A stretch of DNA of 64,000 nt from Acheta domesticus (GCA_031308135.1 JAHLJT010000631.1:190606955-190670954), one strand, 5' to 3'. Numbered from the stretch's first letter, positions 24,730-36,581 are shown. Translations and numbers: made by a program. Notes: generated from the sequence alone by a model not told the origin.

Positions 24730-27700
24730 CTACAAAAGAAAACCTATCAGATGGAGATGTTCCACATAATAACCACGTAAATTTTATTCTCAGAGCTGAT
24801 GCATATTAAGTCGTATTTCGGAAAATATGGAAGTGCTGTAATAATTTACGGACACAGCGTTTAAAACTTATTAATCTTCTTCGGGTAATATTGCCGGGAG
24901 TATCTTCTTAAAAATACTGATGCTCTCTATAGCACACATAGGGGGAATGAAATAAATGGACTCGAGTCGCGAAATCTTACGTTTATATAGAAACAAATTT
25001 AATTATAGTAAATACATTTACTTAATATTTACGCTAGTTTGAACATTTAAAACTAGTGGTGCTACAACAGCACTTACTTTCCCGTATTAGAGGAAACAGC
25101 TAAGTTGTAGAGCTCTCAATACCCGCAGACCCGTCAACCCGCCCGCCCGTCCGTCTCAGAAAAGTGCGGGTCGAACCCACTCGCATTCATGCGGGTACCC
25201 GTATTATACGGGTACCCGTATAACTCCAAGAGATCTACTAAGTAGTACTGTAATATTGCACTTTATGCGCTACTAACATCTTCGCTTGGAACTCACTATT
25301 TCCATTGCAGTGTTGTCAGAACTATGTGAATTCTACAACTTCACAAAAATAGAATGCAAAAGTTTTTTAAACCTGTATTGGAAAAAGAAGCCTGATACCC
25401 TGGAAATATAGAAATGCCTTCCATTGGGCCATGATTAGGGAAGAGTATTTTAAAACCATGCAACAAATTCTCTACTCACTACAAATGGTACAGCATTTGG
25501 TGCAAAACTAAATATTTGCCTGCAAATATCAGCATAAATTAGACAATTATAACTCCTTTTCATACAGCTCCATTAGGTCACAACAATGACACTAATTCAC
25601 AGATATTCGCGAGCGCAAAGTGAATTCCATTGTTGCAGACCCTGCATTGTCGCTATTCTGAGAGCAATTAATTCTTTTTACTTATTTCAAATATTTCAAA
25701 ATAAACAATTTCTAAAATATTAATGTGTAAGTCTATAACAAAGTTCGAATGTAAGAAACGAAGAAAGAAATAATATACAAAATTGCACATTCTAATTTAC
25801 GACGCATCCAGCTGTCTGAAGCGCAGTAAATTTACAGCGGCCTATTACGTTTGTCACAAAATTAAAGAAAAACTACTCGTATTTTGAAAAAATTAAGCTT
25901 GACCGTGTTTATTTTATTTATTTATTTATCAATATTCGGAATTGCCACATACTCTTTCTTGCCAGCTACCATCTATCATCGATAAAAGTACATTTTTTTT
26001 GTAATTTTCTTAATTTTTCGGTTTCCTATTGGTAGAACAGAAACATTAATTTTAGAATATTAAAGAACACAAAAACCTAGCCGTAAATGGCAATTTTCTT
26101 TTAAAAATTATGTGCCGTTTAAGAGAAAATGGCGTTTTAGCACTACTAAAAATGCGAAATTTGAAGCTCATTTTCACAGAAAGTTTTGAGTTTTCAAAAT
26201 ACTTTATTTGAAGTTATTTGAAGCACTTACACTCACAAATATAATCATCTTTACAAATTGCGGATAATGTGCATATTAAAGATGTGAGAGATCTTTCAAA
26301 AAATTTACATTTATATAATTTTTGAAAAAAACAAAAAACAACTCAAAGTAAACTTCACGCTATACTAATGAGTGTAATTAGCACTATCCGTTACAAAAGT
26401 TTCAAGAAACAAATTGCAGCCATATACGAGAAAATGACGTTTGAGCATTTCTGAAAATGCCGAAATTTGAGCTACTTTTCACAGAAAACGGTAGTGTTTT
26501 CGAGGAACTTTACTTGACATTATTTAAAGCATATATACTCGTAAATATAATAATGTGAACTAATCGCCGATAATGTAAATATTAACGTGAGAGACAAGTA
26601 AAAAAATGTACATTTTGGTAATTTTTGAAAAAACCAACCGATAGACCAAAATGCTTTTATGTCATTGATAGAGTACATTTACCACTATCCCTACCAACAG
26701 TTTAAAGAAAAAATTTGGAGCCGTTTTTGAGAAAATTTTGTTTTTGTAATTTTTTAAAATTGCACATATTGCACGCAATATTGCACGAAAACTACCAAAA
26801 TTGTGAAAAACATTTACATGACCTTTATTAAAGAACTCAATATGCAGAACAAATTTTATTTGAAGAAAAAATCTCTATCTTCAATTTTGTAGTTGGAGAA
26901 AGACGCCGAAAAAAATTCAAACTTTCACAATTTTCGAAAATTCAGAGCTGTACGTGAAAATCGGACCTATGCCATGTTAAAAAGTGTATTTTCCTCTATT
27001 CATACAAGAAATTTAAAGAAAAAATTTGGAGCCGTTTTTGAGAAAATGTTGAAAATCCCCGAAGGACTTCATATAAAGTACCCCCAAATTTTAAAGAATC
27101 TTTTTCAAAATCACAAATTTTCGACTAGAATCAGATCGACTGGGGAATATCAATTTTGAAGAAAATCGACCGAACGGTTTAGGCGCTAGCGTTGACCACA
27201 GACGGACAGACGGACGGACGGACAGACGGACGGACGGACAGACGGACGGACGGACAGACGGACGGAATGCCGTCAATCGATTTTTATGTATGAAGAAGCA
27301 ACAAATCATGGATTTTGACCACACCACGTGTTAGGGGATTTTTGTTTCTTAATTTAGCAACTGGTTTTATCCACTTATTCGTTTTCACGGCCCGGCAATT
27401 AATTTTTTTCCGCCGAAAATTGGCCATTTTTTCGCGCAGCATTACATAACTTTCCCTATACTACGTATATCACTCCGTGTATACGTACGTATACGGGAAG
27501 TAAAAAGACACGTACAATATGCATATCATTGACTTGTCTATAAGTAGTAATTTTTTGAAAACGAGAAAAGGGTGAGGGAGAAGCACATGGGGGAATGATT
27601 TTTAATAAACGGCTAGGTTTTATTACATTTGTTTGGTCATTAAGACGGGAGATAGACAGAATTTATCCTAAAATGTAAACAATCAACCTCTATCTAATGA

Positions 27701-30641
27701 AAATTAGTATCTTATGATGTCACAAATTTATTTGCTAACATTGTCCCGAATGGTGAAAGATATTTGCACTAATCACATTATGATTTCCAAACTTCCATAT
27801 AATGAAAAAGTAAAAGTAATTAATCTTCTTGGTGTGTGCATTGCACACAATTTCTTTTAATGTTAAAATACTACAAAATATCCAAGAACATGCGACTCAA
27901 ATTTTTGCCCTTTTTTCTTAGAAATGTTTATGGACAATTGTGTAAATAACATTTAATTTCATGGACCCCTTACCTAAAAAATAATATATTACTATAGATA
28001 TGCAGATGACTTTGTCGTTGGAATGGTAAACTCTGACAACAACCAGTTATTAGATTACCTAAATTCACTTCGTACAAAAATTAATTTTAAAATGAAACTG
28101 AAAGAAAACCACTCACTAAATTTTTTAGATTGATCCATCTCTATTTATAGTAGCAAACAATATTATAAAGTTTTCAGAAAACCCACTCAAACTGACTTAA
28201 TTATCTCCAATAATTCTAATCATATCTACCACCAAAAATGTGCAGTATTTTACTCTTCGATCCATATACTTTACAAGATTTTTATGGAATAATCCGATTT
28301 CCAAAATAAAGTTAAGACCATAAAAGGTATTGCTATTGACAATACAAACCCCAAACCTTTGACATAATAATGAAACAAAAATAAAATAAATTAATAATTT
28401 TAAAAAATCCCTCAGAAAAGTTGGGAAAAATTATGTTAGCATACCATTTTTTTGTTCAGCCTCTCTTAGGGTAGGAAGTTGCCACAAAATTTAAAAACAA
28501 ACATTTAAAATAAAATGTTTAATTTTATTTTAAAATAATAAACATTCACCCATAATAAAGCTATTCCACATTTAGATATGAGTGGGGTATAAAATAATCA
28601 TTGCAAGGACTACAATTAAGCATGTATAGGTCAGATTGGGAGGAAATTTTCAAAGAGAATAAATAATTTAAAAGAGCTTGAGGATCACAAAAGAATAACT
28701 TCACTTTTGCCTCCCATCTCATTGAAAAAAGTCACACTTTCCACCCGAACAAAATTTTACATGTGGAGAATAAAGGTCAAAAATTGAACATAAAATTTCG
28801 AAATTCCAATTTGGAAAGATCCCGTCTTCTCCTTTCTTAATGATCAGAAAATGTAAAATATAGCCCTTTAGCAATTTGTATCTCCCCCCGTGATTCTCCT
28901 TCCACCCATCCTTTCGTAGCTAGTTACCAAAACCGCCCAGTGTACAAGATGGATAATATACACGTTTAAGTACAAAGCTTTGTTATATGTTGTTTGGGTA
29001 AGCGGCAAGTTTTACTTACCGGTTTCATTTCATTCGTGTCTAAATTTATGTATTATTCTTTTCGTATATCTTTTTCATGTTTTTTATATCTGATAGGGAG
29101 CACTGAAGGATACGGTAAACACCTCGAAACTTGTATGCGTAATCTATATTTAGTGAAAATTCATTTTTAATTGTGAAAAATAAGTTCTTTTTTACCTGTC
29201 CAAAGTGAAGAGTACTATAGTCCTAGAATGTTTTAGACTAAACATATTAATATTAAAAATCTACAGAGGTCTCAGATAATTAGATACTGAATGAAAGTTT
29301 GGTTTTCAATTACCCTTCCGCACGGGAAGACGCTGAAAGTGGCGAGGATGCGGTCGGGGTACTCCTCCCGGAGCTTGGACATGAGCAGCGTGCCCATGCC
29401 GGAGCCCGTGCCGCCGCCCAGCGAGTGGGTGAGCTGGAAGCCCTGCAGGCAGTCGCAGCCTTCGGCCTCCTTGCGCACCACGTCCATCACCGAGTCCACC
29501 AACTCGGCGCCCTCGGTGTAGTGGCCCTTGGCCCAGTTGTTGCCGGCGCCCGTCTGCCCGAAGACGAAGTTGTCCGGGCGGAAGAGCTGGCCGAAGGGGC
29601 TGGAGCGGACGGCGTCCATGGTGCCGGGCTCCAGGTCGATCAGCACAGCGCGCGGCACGTACTTGCCGCCTACAGAAACATACGTTTTTGACAGGATTAT
29701 GAAATTGTGATAAAATGTAAGTGTTCAGTTTCCATTTTATTTCAATCTAGGCTTCAATGAATTCTTTCTCTGTGATGCAAATGTGAACAGTCTGGGAAAC
29801 AGAATAGGTAAATTTTGTAAATCTTCCTAGGAAATGGTAAATATACTTAGTATTAGGAATGTATCAATTTTCGTTGAATAAAAATGAATATGTTGAAACA
29901 ATGTAGTGAAAGTTTCACAATTCTTTTTATACCGTTGTTGGAGCAGTAATGTTCATTTAATCCTTCGTGAGAATACATAAAAATATAATTATGTAATTTT
30001 AAAACAATTTCTAGTAAACACCATCCCTGCCGTTTAGGTATAGTACCTGGTTCTTGGGTAGCAATGAATAGGTTGTATTTTGCTTTTATGTCTGTACAGA
30101 GAAATACCTGTTTAAAGCACTCATGTACTGATTTAATATATCTTTTGTAGATATTACTTTCCTTACCGGTAGCTTCCACATAGTACACGTTAATTCTTTC
30201 AAGCTGCAGATCGGAGTCCCCGTGGTAGCATCCAGTGGGATCTATGCCATGTTCGTCGGATATGACTTCCCAAAACTGAAAACAACATTCATATGAAAAT
30301 TTCTCATTCTGAAAATGTAACATTCAATTATTTTTTTATTTCTTGAATTATTCGCATGCATTATGTTTATTTATTGCATGTATAACTGCTTCTAAAATTT
30401 TCAATTGAAGCAAAATCAATAATATAATATTTTACAGTACTAATACATATTTTCAAGTCGTCTTATTCCGTTAATTTGATTTTATAGTATACTGTGCTAT
30501 CGAATACTATCGTAGTGTGAACATTTGACTTTTATTATACACTTAGATGAAATACATTACTTTTTGTAGAACTATGGAATTTACCTTTGCTCCAACTTGA
30601 TTGCCGCATTGCCCAGCTTGCAGGTGCACAATCTCACGCAT
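23923..30641 (-). CDS. Beta-tubulin gene 1, complete, four exons
   Basis: Encodes a 442-residue beta-tubulin, the GTP-binding partner of alpha-tubulin in microtubules. Exons on the minus strand are 30641-30585, 30275-30167, 29669-29314 and 24729-23923. All junctions have GT and AG, and the joined frame is open from ATG to TAA. It starts with the MREI autoregulatory tetrapeptide and has GQCGNQ near residue 10 and the GGGTGSG nucleotide-binding loop around 140. The first two intron positions (after codon 19, and within codon 56) match those long known in animal beta-tubulins; the third (after codon 174) differs from the vertebrate position. The tail ends [10 protein letters not shown]. An EGEF-acidic tail is the axoneme motif of the Drosophila testis beta-2 isoform, so a sperm-flagellum role is inferred. 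Intron 3 (4.6 kb) is full of repeats. This is the only intact tubulin copy in the window. Confidence 0.93.
24730..26113. other. Left part of intron 3 of beta-tubulin gene 1
   Basis: AT-rich intronic DNA. It contains a GC-richer patch with an inverted GGGTACCCGTATTATACGGG palindrome at 25,192-25,218, possibly an old transposon end. No gene is seen on either strand. Confidence 0.6.
25192..25218. repeat. Near-perfect palindrome (CGGGTACCCG arms)
   Basis: Two CGGGTACCCG blocks, each self-complementary, flank TATTATA, forming a 27-base near-palindrome. Its purpose is unknown. Confidence 0.6.
26114..27199 (+). repeat. Degenerate tandem array, unit about 305 bp
   Basis: A recognisable start block, GCCGTTTNNGAGAAAATG or close variants, recurs at 26,114, 26,419, 26,720 and 27,031 (spacings 305, 301 and 311). 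Within units 1 and 2 the order of further blocks is kept: AATGCCGAAATTTGA, TTTTCACAGAAA, AAATATAAT, GCNGATAATGT, GTGAGAGA and AATTTTTGAAAAAA. Each unit is preceded by CACTATCC...TTTAAAGAAAAAATTTGGA or a variant. The last unit runs into the minisatellite. Confidence 0.7.
27200..27266 (+). repeat. GACG/GACA minisatellite with a 16-base higher-order unit
   Basis: Tetramers GACG and GACA alternate in a fixed pattern, giving a 16-base unit GACAGACGGACGGACG repeated about four times. It grows from the CAGACGGA block that is single in the related repeat at 9.4 kb. Confidence 0.85.
27690..29165 (+). mobile_element. Penelope-like retroelement, 5'-truncated and frame-broken
   Basis: Several plus-strand frames in order match a Penelope-like polyprotein. 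[14 protein letters not shown] (about 27,701-27,745) is a reverse transcriptase segment. [10 protein letters not shown] (about 27,993-28,022) is the RT catalytic motif, followed by NSLNFLD-like and FRKPTQTD blocks. [12 protein letters not shown] (about 28,610-28,650) corresponds to the YIGQ-R part of a GIY-YIG endonuclease, followed by [14 protein letters not shown] and [14 protein letters not shown] followed by GIY-YIG is the hallmark of this class. Stops and frameshifts show it is dead. A tail block (CTGAAGGATACGG...CTCGAAACTTG, 29,103-29,135) resembles known 3' ends. It lies in intron 3 of gene 1, opposite to the host gene. Confidence 0.8.
29314..29669 (-). CDS. Beta-tubulin gene 1, exon 3 (residues 56-174)
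   Basis: Begins GCGGCAAGTACGTGCC after CTGTAG and ends ...FSVFPCGR before GTAATT. Contains [17 protein letters not shown] and the GGGTGSGMG loop. Third codon positions are strongly G/C, unlike the AT-rich surroundings. Confidence 0.93.
30167..30275 (-). CDS. Beta-tubulin gene 1, exon 2 (residues 20-56)
   Basis: 109 bases, the canonical length for this exon. Starts [16 protein letters not shown] after a TTTTCAG acceptor and ends ACCG before a GTAAGG donor, so codon 56 (Gly) is split G|GC. Confidence 0.93.
30585..30641 (-). CDS. Beta-tubulin gene 1, exon 1 (residues 1-19)
   Basis: Reads [19 protein letters not shown], ending in AAG before a GTAAAT donor. It differs from gene 2 exon 1 only at silent sites (about eight of 57). 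Confidence 0.93.
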
Positions 30642-30720
30642 ATTGAATGATTATTTTTTAAATAGAAGAAAGAGTTTAAATGGGATAATTTCCCTTTACT
30701 GCATTTGATGTGTTGAGATA

Positions 30721-30730
30721 TTTTTATATA
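30721..30730 (-). promoter_or_regulatory. Candidate TATA box of beta-tubulin gene 1
   Basis: TATATAAAAA on the minus strand, 80-90 bases before the ATG. This would give a short 5' leader of roughly 50 bases with no upstream ATG in frame nearby. In AT-rich DNA such a match can be chance. Confidence 0.35.
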
Positions 30731-32608
30731 ATCCTCTAAACACTATTTTTCAGAGAATTATTATAAATTGTCTTCAATGAATCTTTTCTTCATCAATTTT
30801 TGTTAAAATCCATAGAAAATTAGTATAAAAAATATAAAATTCCCAAATAAAACTCTGCACAATCAACCCCTCCCACCCTTTAAGAAAAAGTAACTACTAT
30901 AATAAAACAAATCCATAGAAACGCACTTAATTGTTAATATAGGTCTGAGAGTTTTAATTGATTGGTTATTCTTTGCTCTTAAATAAAACATTGTAAGCGA
31001 GCATTTATTACGCACTCTTCTTTTTATCTCACAGAATATAATCGATTATGATACAAACGTGACCTTCGACGTGTCTCGGTGTGTTTGTGGTGAACTGGAC
31101 ATATTTTCGAATCCTTTGAGAATATTTTGCAAGTTCAGAATACATTACTTTTCCGTCGTAACATGAATCGTAGTGACTTCATTAATCGCAATGAACTTAA
31201 TTACACTTAATTTTGTTATAAACGATGAAAATTAAAAGTTTTCAAGTGAACTTGTGATTATAAAATTCAGGGAGAGACAAATTAGCATCAATTAATTTTT
31301 TTCATTAGAAATCATTAAAAAACCACACTAAGGAAGTATTTTGTAAAGATTAATTTTGATTTTCACCTCTTTGGCGTGATGTGTCACTTTATTAGGTTAT
31401 TGGAATAACTTGCATTTATTTGCGGAAGAGAAATGAACTAGTGACCTACAATGACTAACAAACTACAAAAAATGGAAAGCACGCATACTGTTCAAGAGCA
31501 CTACATTAAATTATATATTTTAACAAAAAGAAACTTCGCGAATATTTTTAAAATATATAGAATATACGGATACAACAGGTCTTCTTATGCCAAGAAAATC
31601 GAAAACGTTGTTCCAAAACCTAACATGTAAATAGCAAATATTTGATGGCGGACAGAGTCTACCTTGGGGACTTAGAGTCACATGACTCTTTAAAGGAAGT
31701 CAATATGTTTTATTGGGTGCATAATTGTTTATTTTAACAATAGAAAAAACACTGGCATTCTCTCCCAGTCTTCGGTATATCCGGAGGAAAGGGGTGGATT
31801 TTTAGTTTTGTAAATACCATAGTTTTAAGATAACAAAAAGTTCCAGGGCCAAGTGGTGTGCACGTCACAATAAAATAAAAAATTATAGTTAGCAAATTAC
31901 TACATATGTGTACATTTATAAGGCTAGCAAGTTAAACATTATACTTCACAGTTTATAAAATATGAAACTAAAATAAGGTAGAAGATACAGTGATGGGCAC
32001 TTTCAAGACTAATGTGGGCACTTTATTATATAGTGATGTGCACTCGAAAAATGGATTATAAAAACCCCAGAGAAGTCAAATAGCACTATTAAACGAAATG
32101 GGCTTGTAACTGATTTATTAAGCTTCATTCATTTAATAAATCTATACATTGTACACAAATATATTTTCGTCGTCTGAATCACTTTACTCTGAATCTTCTG
32201 AGGAAAGGAATGAGTTGTGAATTACATTCAGACACAATTGGCATAACACACAAGTAGTTTTTAAAATGAAATGTGTTTCCAAGCCGGAAGCAGCTCTGAA
32301 GAAAATACTTCCTGGACTTCTGGAGAAAAAAGGCTGCTACTTCTTTTCCATCTTGTAAAGTCTTGTGAAAGTTTTCTTGTAGAACGCTGCATAGTTTTCT
32401 TTCAATGTCTGCGCTTTCAATGTCTGCGCATTAGTAATATGGATTTCGTTATTCTGGGATTTGGCTCGAGTTCCTGGGTATTTAGCAAAATCACAGATTC
32501 ATCTCACGTGGCTGCATAGTTTTATTTCAATGTGTGCGAGGATTATAAGTTAGAAACAAACCTTTATAACTCGAGATAGTGTACTAATTCTCTCCCAGTA
32601 AAACAGGT
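30731..32608. other. Intergenic DNA between beta-tubulin genes 1 and 2, no gene seen
   Basis: AT-rich. Upstream regulatory sequence of gene 1 should lie at the left end, but no clear element beyond the TATA-like box was recognised. Confidence 0.5.
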
Positions 32609-32616
32609 CAGAGTTG

Positions 32617-33395
32617 CAGTGGCGTAGCGTGACTCACACGTTTGCGGATGCTCAACAATAACACACAAAATGTCCACTATCAACTACTTTGTCTAACAGG
32701 CGAACGCAACACAAGGCAGATACACTGGGACTACTTCCACGATCTCGATTGCTTACGACGGTGTAGGGGCTTCCCACAAACTCCTCACAGCAGTCAGGGG
32801 CTGCCGATGTCTTGAAAGCAAATTATACAATGGCTCAGCTTTAATTCTTATACGCGAATGGCAATAAGACCATTTGTTAATTTATACATTGCAGACTTAA
32901 ATAATATGTAATCTATTTAAGAGATAATACAATTTCTTGGATATTAATTAAGAAATAGTAGTCAGGCACTATTTCTACAGTTTGTACCCATGACCAAGCG
33001 GGGACTCCCGAGTGAGAGAGAGAAAGATAACTTACTGAACGCCTGAAGTGTGCTGCGCTCTCGTGCACAAACAAGCTTCTTTCCGCAGTAGACGCTAGCG
33101 TAAAGCAGTCGGGTTTCTCTGGGCCAGGGGTGAAGAGGGGAGAGGGGGACCTCGCCATCTGCGCATGCGTCATTGCTCGTCGCAATCTGGCGGCAGACGC
33201 TGAAGTATTTTAGCTTCCAAGCAATCAGAGGCCAGCTTCAACAGCCCGCCGAATTCAATCATAGGAAATCAATTTTAAATTAATACAAAACGTGTTTCGC
33301 TCAACAGACCACTTGTAAGATTATCAATACAGTATTTAAGGTCCTTATATACGGGGATGCTCAGCATCTCAGCGTCCCCTGACGCTACGCCACTG
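32617..33395. mobile_element. Non-autonomous hAT transposon, 779 bp
   Basis: Both ends carry the 14-base inverted repeat CAGTGGCGTAGCGT. The flanks carry a perfect 8-bp target duplication CAGAGTTG at 32,609-32,616 and 33,396-33,403. An 8-bp duplication with CAG-starting ends is diagnostic for hAT. There is no transposase frame inside, so it depends on a partner element. The perfect duplication implies a fairly recent insertion. Confidence 0.88.
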
Positions 33396-33458
33396 CAGAG
33401 TTGTAAAAGTTATGAATATATTTTTTAAATTAGGAAAAGTTATAGTATAATACGTAGG

Positions 33459-33755
33459 TGCCGATCTGGATGGCCGAGGTGGATAGAACGTGCGCCAAGA
33501 ACTCAGCGACTCTGATCTGAAGGATCGCGGGTTCTAGCCTCACCGTGGACAGGGTTGTTTGTCCCCTGTTTTTCATGAATGTGCGTTGTCGCCGAAGGCC
33601 TTGTGAGTCTGCTGACCGCATACCGTTGAGCCTCGCAAGTGTGTCAGTGTCTAGAGTAAAGATTAATGTGTGTTCCCACGAGGGACATAACGGCCACCCG
33701 GCGCAGTCTAAATCGACATTCCCTGAAGCTGGAAAAAGCCCCAGAAGGAACAAAA
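33459..33755 (+). mobile_element. tRNA-derived SINE with intact target duplication
   Basis: A 15-base direct repeat AGTATAATACGTAGG flanks it at 33,444-33,458 and 33,756-33,770, as expected after LINE-driven retroposition. The head has an A-box-like TGGCCGAGGTGGATAG and a B box GATCGCGGGTTCTAGCC. The 3' end is A-rich (AAGGAACAAAA). It is 297 bp long and a different family from the SINEs near 11-23 kb. Confidence 0.82.
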
Positions 33756-33943
33756 AGTATAATACGTAGGAAAGTCAATAAATATATGCAATTTTGCTGT
33801 CAATTGTCTTTAGGTGGGGTTCTCGGCTTTGTATGCTTGCCGGTTGCTAGATGACACCGTTTTCTTTGCCTGTGGCAAGTTTCAGCGTTATCAGATTAGT
33901 CCACCTTGCTCCTTGCTCTGTTACGACGCGTCGCGACGTAAAA

Positions 33944-34545
33944 ATGACCCCGCCACTCTTTGTTTGCACCAAAGAAGAAAAGCGCTCCGTAAGAATCCGT
34001 TTTGGGGGGTGGGTATGAAGGTATACCAAGAGGAGAAATTCACAGAAGACTTCCAGCACAACACGTTACAATGTTGCAATGTTTCGCCTCATCACCGACT
34101 GTACCGTCATGTTAACGAACGTGAAAAGTTTCTGAAATGAATCATCACTGAAGATGAAATGTGAATTTACCACTTCTAACAGACAGCAATGTTAGAGCAT
34201 GGAATGGAAATATTACAATACCTCAGTCCAAAAATAAATTCAAGAGTCTACCTTCTGCAGGAAAAGTGATGCTCAAAGTTTTTGTGACTCACAAGGTCAA
34301 TCCTGGAACATAACCAGGAAAAAGGATCAATAATAAACAGTGAACGTTACAGTGACATGCTGTTACAGTGATATGTTAATCGTTACAGTGACACGTTACA
34401 CAATTCGAAGTTTGCAATTCCAACAAACATAGATGTAGGTTGTCAGAAGGCGTTCTTTGTTTGCATGACATTGCGCGTCCACATAACTCCTTTCACATCG
34501 CTTAAACTCTTCATAAGCTGCATTTGGAGTAGTTAGAGTTTGTAA
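33944..34545 (+). pseudogene. Mariner transposase relic
   Basis: Fragments in mariner order: after an ATG, CTKEEKRSVRIRF-like N-terminal helix-turn-helix sequence; then ITEDEM at the place of the first catalytic aspartate block (about 34,141-34,165); PSAGKVMLKVF (about 34,255-34,290); and LHDIARPH (about 34,462-34,485), the second aspartate block. Stops and frameshifts separate them, part of the N-terminal domain is missing, and the third aspartate block is not seen. No terminal repeats were found. Confidence 0.65.
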
Positions 34546-34768
34546 AGGAGGCCCTTGTTCGGGAGATATTCGAAGGGAAACATCTTAAGTGAGCCATATG
34601 CATATTATGTCCATTTGGAATGGAAGGGAAGAAGGGAAGTGTACGTAAAAGGTCACTGGAAATTTTGGATAAGCAATCGCTTCATGGCGAAATCAACTAG
34701 CGCTTTGGTTGTCACTGAAAGAGGGCATGTAGAATGTACGACTGCACTCGACCTCATCAACAAAACAA

Positions 34769-35493
34769 GAATATACCAGTAAGGAAATGATCCTCCAATG
34801 AATTAAAATTAAAATTTGCAAAAATTAAAATTTAACTGCACTCTAAACATACCCAATCATAATTATTAATTAGATCGATCATTAATAAGGTTGAAAATTA
34901 AAATTATCACAAATTAGAAAATATAAAATGTTAAAAACCGAGGTTAAAAGCTCTCAAATTCACCGGTGAAACATTAATAAAAATTCTATTCAGTAACACT
35001 AGTCTTCATGATTTCAGATTATAAATTTAATGAGAGTTTTTGGCTCATTTACTTGTCCTGGTTTGAGAACTGACATTAGTATTAACACATACAGTTTTCT
35101 CACAATGGAAGTAAGGTTATTTTACGAATTTTCGAAGGGAAAGGGAAAGAATATACCAGTAAGAAAATGATCCAATGAATTAAATTAAAATTTGCAGAAA
35201 TTAAAATTTAACTGCACCCTACACATACCGAGTCATATTGTCATAACTCTTAATTAGATCGATCATTAATAAGGTTGAAAATTAAAATTATCACAGGTTA
35301 GAAGATATAAAATGTTAAAAATGGAGGTTAAAAGCTCTCAAATTCACCGGTGAAACATTAATATAAATTCTATTCAGTAACACTAGTCTGCATGATAACA
35401 GGATAATAAATTTAATGAGAGATTTTGTCTCACTTGTCCTGGTTTGAGAACTGACATTAGTATTATCACATACAGTTTTCTCACAATGGAAGT
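34769..35493 (+). repeat. Two-copy tandem duplication, period 380 bp
   Basis: 34,769-35,113 and 35,149-35,493 align almost throughout, from GAATATACCAGTAAG through TTAGATCGATCATTAATAAGG and CAAATTCACCGGTGAAACATT to TTCTCACAATGGAAGTA. Differences are scattered substitutions and small indels. There is no coding frame. Confidence 0.88.
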
Positions 35494-36581
35494 ACTCCCT
35501 GATAAGATGGTAAAAAAGTTCCCCTCAATCAAATGACATTTGAGTAGTTACACTATAATTATTGTAACATAAAAATAATATTTGTGAAATATGTCTTAGT
35601 CCCTGACCCACCCACCCCCTCCCCTCTACAGCCAAAAACGTGTTTTTATTTCATTTTTTCAAAAATATGATAAGAAAAACTGAAAAATTTTAGGGAGTAA
35701 GAAAATTTCGCATTCAAAGACTTGTGGAATAATGTTGGAAATCTTCTAGAAATTGGGTTCTAACATGAATTGAAAGCTTCACTTTCTGAACTCTCACATT
35801 GACTATTTTTGAGAAAAACGAAGACGTAGCATAATGCAAGGTGAACGCTTTCATCAGGATACCAAAGATGTAGAAGTGAAATCAGAGGACATGGAACGAA
35901 AATATTTTGGCTGAGTAAGCTGACTACTAGCTGGAAATATATAATAGTGAAAATAGAGAATGTATAAGCTAGTCACAGAAGAGAAAATTTCAAAATAACT
36001 GAAAATATTATTCGCTTACTGTTTTGGAGAGTTACACTTAAATGCATTAGTATAGGCCTTTTTCTATTTCCAATAATGATTTTGTGGAAAATAAGTCATT
36101 TTATGCCATTGTTTGAATTAGTTAAAAATATTAAAAATATTTTCTCTTTTTCTGCAAAAACCCGACCGGATAGAGAAAAATGAAACTCATTTCTACAATT
36201 AGCACAAATATTGATATAAGATCGCTTATTTTTGACTAATCTCTTAAAAATTATAGACCAGTGTAATCTTTGTGCATTATTACATACATCTGCACATCGT
36301 AAGTGCATATAATATACTTGAGTATACCTATTTATTTATGTTGGTCAGAATTTTTATGTCGAATATTACATTGATTTCAAGCAAAGCGTTATTCTGTCAA
36401 TAAATTAAGATACATTCCGAAACTCTGAATACGTTTTTGAAGAATATTGTATGTTATCTTGACTATCTCAAGATGCGAGGGGGCGTAAGACTTGCAACTT
36501 ACAAACGAATGCACAAATACGTTTTGTGGAAGTCGTTCTTTAAAGTTGATCAAAATAAAAAACAAGGTTAAATTATTATTT
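35494..36581. other. Intergenic DNA upstream of the gene 2 terminus, no gene seen
   Basis: AT-rich sequence without a recognisable feature. Confidence 0.5.

Noticed and set aside
29853..30323. A 156-residue minus-strand open frame
   Set aside because: It is tubulin exon 2 read on into flanking introns; only 30,167-30,275 is coding.
34769..35493. CRISPR-like or spacer-repeat array
   Set aside because: Just two long copies of one 345-bp unit with no spacers; the genome is eukaryotic.
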